DNA of 31,923 nt, from contig JBIIJL010000017.1 in the NCBI GenBank assembly GCA_044233795.1, forward strand, positions 1 to 31,923. Direction: 5' to 3'. The position numbers and the translations under genes are program-made. Shown here one piece after another: positions 17,203 through 24,731 of this stretch. How positions within the stretch are numbered: the first letter of the stretch is position 1; every line of letters begins with the position of its first letter. The notes under the pieces are model-generated. The model searched no databases. It was not told the DNA's origin and was given only the letters and a program-made list of their open reading frames with translations. The DNA comes from JBIIJL01 sp044233795. Its GTDB lineage: Bacteria > Pseudomonadota > Gammaproteobacteria > Legionellales > Legionellaceae.

Positions 17203-18049
17203 ATGCGGACATTATTAAAACAGGCGCCATGCCAAAGTTAAAACTGCTCCAAAAAACAAGCTTACCAATAAAAAAGGCGATTGATAGCAACAAACTGACC
17301 ACGCTGAGAAAAAACCCGCCCATCGCAGCTAGCCGCAGCGGAATTTTTGAGTAGCTCGTAATACCGAGCATCCCTATATCATATAAACTATAAAAGCTAT
17401 TTTTTGACACCCCTTTTTGTCTTTTGGGCTGGGTATAAAACAGCTCCTTGATGTCATAGCCAATATCAGCAATCATGCCACGAAAATAGGGGTAGGGATC
17501 ATCATAAGATTTCAGTGTATTGATAACATCTTTGTCATACAAACCAAAACCTGTAAAATTCTTGATTAATTTAACATCAGCGATCCGCCCAATCCAATAA
17601 TAACCAAGCCTTCGAATGGTGAACATTAATCGCGACTCATGGCTTTTGGGTTTAACACCAATGACAATTTTACTCCCAAATGACCACTCCTGTATAAACT
17701 CACTGATCAAAGCTGGCGGATCTTGTAGATCTGAGGCAATCAATATAACTGCATCACCTTCTGCTTGTAACAAGCCATAATACGGGGAGCGAATATGTCC
17801 AAAGTTTCGAGCATTCACAATGATCTTAACTTGGGGATCTTGAGCTGCTATGCTTTTTAAGCATTGTAACGTTTGATCCGTAGACGCATTATCAATGAAG
17901 ATATGCTCGTACCGGTACTGAGGAAGTTGTTGAAACACAGCCCTCACCTGACGATGAAGCTCATCAACATTTTCCTCTTCATTAAAACAGGGCGTTACAA
18001 TACTAATTATTTTTTTTAATGTTGGTTCCGATACCTGCATTACACTCAT
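17096..18049 (-). CDS. GtrB/ArnC-like polyprenyl-phosphate glycosyltransferase, C-terminally truncated
   Basis: A GT2 enzyme of the DPM1/GtrB/ArnC group. IVTPCFNEEENVDEL opens the fold, IDNAS and ASDLQDPP (near residue 105) are the nucleotide and metal motifs, and a membrane helix follows at about 238-265. Family members have a second helix after GMAPVLI; here homology stops at residue 280. The last 37 residues are an out-of-frame reading of the next epimerase and are unlike any GtrB tail. Start at 18049 is supported by GGAGAG, with a 47-base overlap with the upstream SDR. Family role: attach a sugar to undecaprenyl phosphate in the cytosol for GtrA-dependent flipping. Activity after loss of the second helix is doubtful. 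Confidence 0.82.
   Translation of the reverse strand: MSVMQVSEPTLKKIISIVTPCFNEEENVDELHRQVRAVFQQLPQYRYEHIFIDNASTDQTLQCLKSIAAQDPQVKIIVNARNFGHIRSPYYGLLQAEGDAVILIASDLQDPPALISEFIQEWSFGSKIVIGVKPKSHESRLMFTIRRLGYYWIGRIADVKLIKNFTGFGLYDKDVINTLKSYDDPYPYFRGMIADIGYDIKELFYTQPKRQKGVSKNSFYSLYDIGMLGITSYSKIPLRLAAMGGFFLSVVSLLLSIAFFIGKLVFWSSFNFGMAPVLIMSAFVSREIARILSRRCDKFYFSRGGIRVCDSCGYRGE
17205..17220. other. Probable deletion junction fusing the GtrB-like gene and the epimerase
   Basis: On the minus strand GtrB-like homology runs to the codons for GMAPVLI (ending at 17213), and epimerase homology in a different frame begins with CPHL at 17211. The missing parts, about 30-50 residues of the transferase and about 50 of the epimerase, would be adjacent in an intact locus, so a single deletion of roughly 300 bases or more explains both losses. 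Confidence 0.65.
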
Positions 18050-19088
18050 AATAACTCTCCACTGTTCTTCTAAATCCTTCGCATATATCAGTTTGAGGAT
18101 ACCAACCCAGCTCTTTTACTTTACTTATATCAGGACAATTTACCGATATATTACTCGGCAGGTAACCGCCGAGAATAGGCCTGAACTGACATGCTACCTT
18201 TAAATTCCTCTCAGAAAAAAGCCTGGTTAATTGCGTAGCTAAATCAATAATAGACAAACTACAATCCGGGTTACCAATATTGTAGGCCTGCGAATTTATT
18301 CCTTTTAAAAAGACCGTAAAAAACCCAGCCGTTGCGTCAGATAAATAACAAAATGCCCTTACCGCTGAACCATCACCGTGAATCATTATATCTTTATTGT
18401 GAATAATATTTGACAAAAAATCAGCGTAGACTCTACCATCATCCAAGCTTAGACCGGGCCCATACGTATGGAATGGCCGAACGATTTTAGCCGTCAGATC
18501 ATATTGGTGCACATATGAAACAACCATATTCTCACCCATTCTTTTACTTTCGGCATAACACGACCTTACGTTAGTAGGATCAACGTATCCATAGCATGTC
18601 TCGCTGGTAGGAATCTGCTCTGCATTAACCTCCCCGTAAACCTCACCGGAGCTAAAATATAAGAAATTTTTAGCTCGGTGTTTTACAGCTAATTCCAGTA
18701 GGTGATGAGTCCCCATTACATTCGCCGAAAGCGTACCCACGGGATCTACGCCATAGTACTTCGGGCTGGCTTTGCTTGCGGCATGCACGATGAAATCAAT
18801 TTTTTCATCGATTGTAAATGGCTTGGATATATCCTGAGCTACCAACCGCAGGTCCTGTCGATCTCGATGATGATTAAACCGCTGAAGAGCCTTCTCTTTA
18901 TTAAGAACAAGGCCAATAATATTACAATTCAAGCCCCTGTTAAAATTTAAATACAATAGCGTCTCAACCATATATGACGGTATAAACCCATTAGCCCCCG
19001 AAATTAAAATCGTCTGGTCTTGTAAATTACTCCAAGGAAGACTCAGCTCGGTAATCATCTTCATATCTTGCTCTAGGATAGAAATCAT
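18003..19088 (-). CDS. NAD-dependent epimerase/dehydratase family protein (intact SDR)
   Basis: A 361-residue extended SDR. The nucleotide-binding loop is ISGANGFIPSYMVE (about residues 29-42); Pro replaces the common Gly in GFIGS, as I recall for one branch of O-antigen epimerases. FSSGEVYG supplies the Ser region and YAESK (about residue 178) the Tyr/Lys pair. RPFHTYGPG and GDGSAVRAFCYLSDA match the family. Start at 19088 overlaps the GtrA stop by four bases (ATGA). It lies between gtrA and gtrB genes and near the CDP-sugar genes. As the only intact SDR in this section apart from RfbG, it is the best candidate for reducing the branch ketone or epimerising the CDP-branched sugar. That assignment is inference. 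Confidence 0.83.
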   Translation of the reverse strand: MISILEQDMKMITELSLPWSNLQDQTILISGANGFIPSYMVETLLYLNFNRGLNCNIIGLVLNKEKALQRFNHHRDRQDLRLVAQDISKPFTIDEKIDFIVHAASKASPKYYGVDPVGTLSANVMGTHHLLELAVKHRAKNFLYFSSGEVYGEVNAEQIPTSETCYGYVDPTNVRSCYAESKRMGENMVVSYVHQYDLTAKIVRPFHTYGPGLSLDDGRVYADFLSNIIHNKDIMIHGDGSAVRAFCYLSDATAGFFTVFLKGINSQAYNIGNPDCSLSIIDLATQLTRLFSERNLKVACQFRPILGGYLPSNISVNCPDISKVKELGWYPQTDICEGFRRTVESYYECNAGIGTNIKKNN

Positions 19089-19540
19089 TCTTCATATCTC
19101 ACAACACTGGCTCGCCGCTGATTAGCAACCGCTTGGTTTGTTTTGTGGTCGCCTCTAAAAACAAACGACTTGTTTAATATGAAAGCAAGCAAAACTCCTG
19201 GTATCATCGCGACAAAGCTAGCAAAATATAGGTTAGGTAATATTACTTGAGCTTCTTTGATAAATAGAAGATTTACAAAATATAGCAGCACATAAACAAT
19301 TGTAAATCTAAAAAATAAATTCCCCTTCGTATTATTAAAAACTAACCTTCCTATAGTTGTAAAATTAAAGCAAACTCCACACACCGTTGATAGCAACAAA
19401 GCCAACGGATACGTTAGACCAGAAAAAACCAACAAAGCATACACAGAGAACCCAAAAAAAGTATTTAGCCCGCTGACAATAACGAATCTGCTCATTTTTT
19501 GGCAGCACAACCACCGCCAGAACCCCCTATACAACAGCAC
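19085..19540 (-). CDS. GtrA-family membrane protein (polyprenyl-phosphate-sugar flippase)
   Basis: A 151-residue protein with four hydrophobic helices. RFVIVSGLNTFFGFSVYALL at the first helix and FILNKSFVFRG at the end are hallmark GtrA motifs. Family role: flipping undecaprenyl-phosphate-linked sugars made by GtrB to the periplasm. The listed start is GTG at 19540, overlapping the upstream dehydratase by 14 bases. Its GGAG is too close to the GTG, so the TTG two codons on or the ATG at 19495 may be used instead. Adjacent SDR and GtrB-like genes suggest a Gtr module. Confidence 0.88.
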   Translation of the reverse strand: MLLYRGFWRWLCCQKMSRFVIVSGLNTFFGFSVYALLVFSGLTYPLALLLSTVCGVCFNFTTIGRLVFNNTKGNLFFRFTIVYVLLYFVNLLFIKEAQVILPNLYFASFVAMIPGVLLAFILNKSFVFRGDHKTNQAVANQRRASVVRYEE

Positions 19541-20768
19541 ACTCCAATTGGGAACTCGACTTACGATAACTCATTGCAAATTCACTCATCGATTCATGAA
19601 TATAGGCTATCATCTCGTCCGTTAATCCATGATGACATGCCAGTAAAATCCCCCCGCGCATCACTTCATCTGCACAAGGATAACCCTCAGAGGTCTCTCG
19701 TCTTTGGATATTTTTAAATCCTGGCTGTCTTAAAATATTGCCTGTAAATACAGTACGCGTCTGGATTTTTCTTTTCTCAAGAAAGATTTGTAATTCTTTT
19801 CTTGTAAACGGCGCGTTCTCTCTTAACGTGGGGGCGAATGCCAGCCAACCAGTTTTTGAGTTGGGTAACTGTTTAGGCAAAATAAACCAATCCTCAAACT
19901 GGCGAAAGAATTGCATATGTTCATCAAATGCCTTTGCGCGAGATGCGATATTTTTTTCGAGCTTACTAAGCTGCACCAAACCAAACGCCGCTCCCATTTC
20001 AGAAGGCTCTAGGTTGTATCCCAACGTTTCAAAAACAAATTTCGCATCATAATCGATACCATCAACTTGGATATTAAAACGATTTTCAATGGCTTCCGAC
20101 TCAACAAACAACGAAGAGCTGCGCCCCCAGCTACGCAACAATTTAGCGCGCTCAGTGAGCCTTTCGTCATTCACACAAAGCATACCGCCATTGCCGGCAC
20201 AATTGATAACATGAGATCCATAAAAACTTGTGGTACTCATATCAGTGTAATGCCCAACTGATACGCCATCGATACTAGCGCCCAAGGTATCGCAGGAATC
20301 CTCAATCAAAATCAATTGATATTTATCGGCCAACTCACGCAGTTTTTTCCAATTGGGCAGATTACCAATTAAATTTGGGATCATCATGGCTTTTGTTTTA
20401 GGCGAGATCATTGCCTCAACTTTTTCAGCATCAATATTAAAGGTACCAGGCTCAACATCAACAAATACTGGGACCAAATGGTGCTTCACTAAAGGGGCCA
20501 CTGTTGTTGAAAAGGTTAAGGCCGGTGTAATCACCTCGGAGCCTGCTGGCAGATTAAGAATTTCTATCGCTAAATAATTTGCTGATGATCCAGAGTTAAC
20601 CATCACACCATATTGTTTATCAAATAGCCTTGCAACTTGCTGCTCCATATCACGCACATGCTTGCCCATCTGCGTCGAGGTGCGCAGTACGTTGACAACC
20701 GCTGCAATCTCTTCTTCTCCATGAACCGTCATGCCGTATGGAACTGACAAATAAGGCTGCTCACTCAT
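19527..20768 (-). CDS. CDP-4-keto-6-deoxyglucose 3-dehydratase-like PMP enzyme without Fe-S cysteines (RfbH/ColD-like)
   Basis: A 413-residue DegT/DnrJ/EryC1-fold protein. EDSCDTLG (Asp157) contacts the cofactor. The residue that is Lys in aminotransferases is His186 in SFYGSHVINC, as in RfbH/E1 and ColD, so it is a C-3 dehydratase rather than an aminotransferase. RfbH binds a [2Fe-2S] cluster through a cysteine set after RDWGRD; here RSWGRSSSLFVES has no cysteine. That resembles ColD, which deoxygenates C3 without an iron-sulfur reductase. No RfbI-type reductase gene is in the window. Start ATG at 20768 directly follows the stop of rfbG, with GGAG upstream. Inferred product: CDP-4-keto-3,6-dideoxy-D-glucose. 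Confidence 0.85.
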   Translation of the reverse strand: MSEQPYLSVPYGMTVHGEEEIAAVVNVLRTSTQMGKHVRDMEQQVARLFDKQYGVMVNSGSSANYLAIEILNLPAGSEVITPALTFSTTVAPLVKHHLVPVFVDVEPGTFNIDAEKVEAMISPKTKAMMIPNLIGNLPNWKKLRELADKYQLILIEDSCDTLGASIDGVSVGHYTDMSTTSFYGSHVINCAGNGGMLCVNDERLTERAKLLRSWGRSSSLFVESEAIENRFNIQVDGIDYDAKFVFETLGYNLEPSEMGAAFGLVQLSKLEKNIASRAKAFDEHMQFFRQFEDWFILPKQLPNSKTGWLAFAPTLRENAPFTRKELQIFLEKRKIQTRTVFTGNILRQPGFKNIQRRETSEGYPCADEVMRGGILLACHHGLTDEMIAYIHESMSEFAMSYRKSSSQLECAVV

Positions 20769-21863
20769 TTAAATACTCTCCATTTTCTCAGGCTCTGAAA
20801 TTAGCAGTGAGCCTGCTTTATTTACAAAACATGCAATTTGCTTGAGCGTACAGGCTTTCATATTATCCCCTCGCTCAAAAGCTTGATACCAGCTCACCGT
20901 CTCTTGTAATCCTCGCTCAAGACGCCACGTAGGCCGCCAAGCAAGCAATGCTTTTGATTTTGCACAATCTAGTTTAAGGTAAGTCGCTTCATGAACTTGC
21001 TCGCCCGCGTCAACAAACCAGGTTGCATCGATCCTCCATTGGCTCAAAAGGTATTCAGTGATCCACTGGACAGGCTTAGCATCCTGCTCCTCTGGACCAA
21101 AATTCCAACCTCCAGCAAACTGGGTGGGCTCATGGTAAAGCTTTTCGGCGAGTAATAAATAACCAGATAAAGGATCCAAAACATGTTGCCAAGGTCGGAT
21201 TGCATTGGGATGCCGAATAGCAACCGATTCTTTATTAATGCATGCATGCATAATATCTGGAACGAGCCTGTCAGTAGCAAAATCCCCGCCACCTATTACA
21301 TTGCCCGCACGAACTGATGCAAGCCCAATGGATGAGCCATTGAAATAGGAAGATTGATAACTCTTGGTCACAAGCTCCGCGCAAGCCTTGCTGTTACTAT
21401 AAGGATCGTACCCACCTAAACGGTCGCTTTCTCGATAACCCCAATGCCACTCTTGATTTTCGTAGCATTTATCGCTGGTCACATTAACAATTGATTTAAC
21501 ACATCCAGATTGACGCGCAGCTTCTAAAACATGCACCGTACCTAACACGTTGGTCGCAAAGGTTTCAACTGGTGCGTCATAGGAATAGCGCACCAGCGGC
21601 TGGGCCGCCATATGGATAACGATCTCAGGTTGGTGGCAGTTAAAAATATCGAATAAAGGCTGATACGTTCGAATATCCGCGTAAATGCTCGTCATGTTCT
21701 CAGCAACAGCAGCTAATTTAAACAAGCTAGAAGTTGCCGGGGGTGGCAAGGCAACCCCAACAAGATCCGCGCCTAACTGCTGCAACCACAAAGACAACCA
21801 ACCGCCCTTGAATCCGGTGTGTCCTGTAAGGAGTACTTTACGTCCCTGCCAAAATGTTGTCAT
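20769..21863 (-). CDS. rfbG: CDP-glucose 4,6-dehydratase
   Basis: A 364-residue extended SDR closely matching RfbG. TGHTGFKGGWLSLWL binds NAD, TSDKCYEN carries the dehydratase signature, YSNSK the Tyr/Lys pair, and IRPWQHVLDPL is typical of CDP-glucose dehydratases. Converts CDP-glucose to CDP-4-keto-6-deoxyglucose in the cytosol. ATG at 21863 is preferred over a TTG at 21872 because it gives the normal RfbG start (few residues before FWQGRKV). It lies 20 bases after rfbF and directly abuts the 3-dehydratase gene, the conserved rfbF-G-H order. Confidence 0.95.
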   Translation of the reverse strand: MTTFWQGRKVLLTGHTGFKGGWLSLWLQQLGADLVGVALPPPATSSLFKLAAVAENMTSIYADIRTYQPLFDIFNCHQPEIVIHMAAQPLVRYSYDAPVETFATNVLGTVHVLEAARQSGCVKSIVNVTSDKCYENQEWHWGYRESDRLGGYDPYSNSKACAELVTKSYQSSYFNGSSIGLASVRAGNVIGGGDFATDRLVPDIMHACINKESVAIRHPNAIRPWQHVLDPLSGYLLLAEKLYHEPTQFAGGWNFGPEEQDAKPVQWITEYLLSQWRIDATWFVDAGEQVHEATYLKLDCAKSKALLAWRPTWRLERGLQETVSWYQAFERGDNMKACTLKQIACFVNKAGSLLISEPEKMESI

Positions 21864-21883
21864 AAGTTGCAACTAGCCAATGA

Positions 21884-22693
21884 TTAAGCGGGTTCTTTCA
21901 GGCCCTTTTCTTGTTTTTCCCTTTCAGACCAAACACACCAAGGCGCATTACCCTGAGCCCAGAGCTCCTCAAGGTGGTTTTTATCGCGCAAAGTATCCAT
22001 CGGTTGCCAAAAGCCTTTATGCTTATAAGCCGACAGTTGTGATTCTTGTGAAAGTCTTTCTATCGGGCATTTTTCCCACACAGTATCATCGTCTTCAATA
22101 TAGTCAATTACTTTTGGAGACAAAACGAAAAAACCACCGTTTATCCAGCTACCATCGCCCTGTGGCTTTTCTGTAAAGCCCTGCACCTTTTGCCGCTCAA
22201 GACGCAAGGCACCAAAACGACCAGGGGGCTGAACCGCAGTCAATGTAGCCAGGGTTTTTTGTTGTCGATGATAGGCAATTAACGAGGAGATATCTATATT
22301 AGCAACCCCATCACCGTAGGTAAAACAAAAGTCCTCTCTTCCTAAGTAACATGCCACCCGCTTTAAACGTCCGCCCGTCATGGTATTATCGCCCGTATCA
22401 ACCATCGTGACTCGCCATGGCTCCGCTTTCTGATGGTGAATTTCTACTTTATTGCTGGTCATGTCAAAGGTGACATCAGACATATGTAAAAAATAATTGG
22501 CAAAGTACTCTTTGATCAAGTAACCCTTATACCCTAAGCAGATAATGAAGTCGTTAATCCCATGGGCTGCGTATATTTTCATTATGTGCCATAAGATAGG
22601 TTTCCCACCGATTTCAATCATAGGTTTTGGGCGTAAATTCGTTTCCTCACTAATTCTGGTACCCAAACCACCTGCTAGAATCACTGCTTTCAT
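21884..22693 (-). CDS. rfbF: Glucose-1-phosphate cytidylyltransferase
   Basis: A 269-residue nucleotidyltransferase starting MKAVILAGGLGTRISEET, the exact RfbF pattern, with PKPMIEIGGKPILWHIM and TYGDGVANIDI. Makes CDP-glucose from CTP and glucose-1-phosphate. An in-frame ATG at 22747 would add 18 unrelated residues; the start at 22693 (or the adjacent ATG at 22696) is preferred because AGGA lies just upstream and family members begin here. It is the first CDP-sugar gene, about 55 bases after the large glycosyltransferase. Confidence 0.95.
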   Translation of the reverse strand: MKAVILAGGLGTRISEETNLRPKPMIEIGGKPILWHIMKIYAAHGINDFIICLGYKGYLIKEYFANYFLHMSDVTFDMTSNKVEIHHQKAEPWRVTMVDTGDNTMTGGRLKRVACYLGREDFCFTYGDGVANIDISSLIAYHRQQKTLATLTAVQPPGRFGALRLERQKVQGFTEKPQGDGSWINGGFFVLSPKVIDYIEDDDTVWEKCPIERLSQESQLSAYKHKGFWQPMDTLRDKNHLEELWAQGNAPWCVWSEREKQEKGLKEPA

Positions 22694-22748
22694 CATCAAC
22701 ATCCTATTAATAAATACCCATCCCCAAAAATTCATGCCACCAAGCAAT

Positions 22749-24731
22749 TTATACTCTCAGCATCTGCCATAAATAAAGGAGCTTTCTCACCTTTTTCGAT
22801 AGGAGTTTCACCTTTTGTTTGGCGATTTTAAGGAACACAATAAACCCACCGAACCGCCCTAAAATACCAGACAACTCTCCTTTGCTATAGGGTACAATGT
22901 CAACGTTAAAATGAATAAACTGCCATTGTTTGACTTGCTCGCCTGGGACTATAAATTTTATCCAGGCAGCCTGCCTCGGAAAATCAATTATCCCATTGCT
23001 TTCAATACCATTATGCGAGACTAAAAAAATGGGTTGTTTTATCCCCGTAGTAGATATCAAAACAACTTGATCTAGTTTAATTCTCACCGGTGCTTCGGAG
23101 GGAGTAAACTTCAATCGCTTGATCTTTTCATACCGGAGCAAATCAAAGACATATTTATTATTTAAATTTAGTGGCCGTTTTTGGCAATGCTCGTTCTTTG
23201 GCAAATCTATATCTTTGGCACCGATTTGTAATTTACAAAAATCTTGCCACGCCTCCAGTGCCTCCAATAAATTGCCGTCGCCATCAATCATTTTTGAATG
23301 ATAGAGTAAACCATGCTCCGCTATGATTCTACATATCCTTTGCTTAGTCACGTAGGTAAAATCTCTAAACAATCCATAATCAAATAACAAATTATTTTGC
23401 TTTCTTGCCTCAAAAAGGACATCACAATATTGCTTTAAATACTGATCTAAGACAATCAAGGGGTTAATTTTTATTGGATCGCGACGATCTGAACCGAGAG
23501 ATAACTGCTTGACTCTTTGATTAAAGCTCTCATAACTATGATGGCTGACAATCTCTCTTTTTGTGCCATTAACAAACGATTGTCGCTCATCCAAACTATA
23601 ATCAAGCACCTCTAAACACTTATTCATCAAAGCTTGGAGCGAATCATAGGTCACATAACTATCTAAATTTGAACTAGGACTTTTATACGATAGTGCTGGA
23701 ACATTCAAAGAGATAGCCTCGATCATTGATGTTCCTGAGCCTAGGGGGAAACTATTAAGATACAAAGCCGCTGAACCTATGATTGCTTGTGCCTTGCTCT
23801 TCTCTAAAGGGCCGTGCAGCTTAACTCTACCCTGCTGCTTAAAACACAGCTCCTGCCAGTCGGGATGATTGGCAGGAACCCCAATAACGGAAACAGAAAC
23901 CGTTAAATGCTTATTCAATAAATCGTCAATAAAATCCTGAAAAGATATGCCATTCAAAGGATTAAATTTATTAGCATGCGCCATAGTTACGATGATAGGG
24001 TTTATTTCTTGGTCAGATGGCGGCTTATCAACATCAATAGGAAGGGGGATGCCTAGATAAAAGAGTTTATCTTTGGGAATACCACGGTATTTTTCTGAGA
24101 AAAGCAGGCCCTGATGATGTATTTCTAAAACAGCCTCGCAAACTGAGTAACCACACCCCCAAACATAATCCGCATGTTGATAAAAAAAAGTAGGACGAGC
24201 ATATTTTTTGGTGCCAAAAGCCAGTAGTGGCAAAATATCGTGCGGATGATGATGTAATATGACTGACTTAAATTGACTGGCCGTTTTTGCCAAGAATCGT
24301 GCTTTTTCAACTAAAGAGGCCCTATCATTCCTTATGAGAGACCCTCCCTGATGTTTTAGCGTCGTCAATAAAAAATCAGGCACAGGTGCTAGATGATTGT
24401 TTAAGATGACACTATGTTTGGATGAAGGCACCGACTTTATCCAATGCTCAACAACTCTTGTATGCCCGCCTGTCGAGTAGGCCTCTGTCAAAACATGCAA
24501 AGTATGGTCATCATCAGTGACATTTGGCAAATCGAAATCAATAATGGACTCTGATACGGCAATTAAATCTTCTTCTAGGGCTTTATGCGAATATGTATTT
24601 GAATAATTATGCCAATAACAAGATGCAACGAACTGGTATAAAACCAATTGGCTTTCTAAATCTTGCTCACCTTTGGCAAAACAATAAAGATCCTGCAACG
24701 CCCGCGGAATATTCTCTTTTATATCCATCAT
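22749..24731 (-). CDS. Large GT-B glycosyltransferase (GT4-like) with C-terminal extension
   Basis: A 660-residue protein. Residues about 75-430 look like a GT-B transferase: HVLTEAYSTGGHTRVVEHW in the acceptor domain, then ALYLNSFPLGSGTSMIEAIS in the donor domain with the conserved Glu of the E-x7-E type motif. Beyond about residue 440 comes a roughly 100-residue helical linker. A beta-rich segment (KRLKFTPSEAPVRIKLDQV) follows, similar to accessory domains in other polysaccharide transferases, and then a basic, partly hydrophobic tail that may bind the membrane. The start overlaps the fdtB stop by one base. It likely adds one sugar of the repeat unit; donor unknown. Confidence 0.75.
   Translation of the reverse strand: MMDIKENIPRALQDLYCFAKGEQDLESQLVLYQFVASCYWHNYSNTYSHKALEEDLIAVSESIIDFDLPNVTDDDHTLHVLTEAYSTGGHTRVVEHWIKSVPSSKHSVILNNHLAPVPDFLLTTLKHQGGSLIRNDRASLVEKARFLAKTASQFKSVILHHHPHDILPLLAFGTKKYARPTFFYQHADYVWGCGYSVCEAVLEIHHQGLLFSEKYRGIPKDKLFYLGIPLPIDVDKPPSDQEINPIIVTMAHANKFNPLNGISFQDFIDDLLNKHLTVSVSVIGVPANHPDWQELCFKQQGRVKLHGPLEKSKAQAIIGSAALYLNSFPLGSGTSMIEAISLNVPALSYKSPSSNLDSYVTYDSLQALMNKCLEVLDYSLDERQSFVNGTKREIVSHHSYESFNQRVKQLSLGSDRRDPIKINPLIVLDQYLKQYCDVLFEARKQNNLLFDYGLFRDFTYVTKQRICRIIAEHGLLYHSKMIDGDGNLLEALEAWQDFCKLQIGAKDIDLPKNEHCQKRPLNLNNKYVFDLLRYEKIKRLKFTPSEAPVRIKLDQVVLISTTGIKQPIFLVSHNGIESNGIIDFPRQAAWIKFIVPGEQVKQWQFIHFNVDIVPYSKGELSGILGRFGGFIVFLKIAKQKVKLLSKKVRKLLYLWQMLRV

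Noticed and set aside
19738..20052. Plus-strand open frame of 104 codons
   Set aside because: Entirely antisense to the RfbH/ColD-like gene, with no ribosome binding site or family features.
19527..20768. Reading this gene as a sugar aminotransferase
   Set aside because: The cofactor-binding Lys is replaced by His186 as in 3-dehydratases, and it is in the rfbF-G-H order.
12490..22693. Simple yersiniose A pathway as the full explanation
   Set aside because: Pyruvate alone would serve a YerE-type enzyme; the tightly coupled aldolase and acetaldehyde dehydrogenase would be unexplained. It remains the main alternative.
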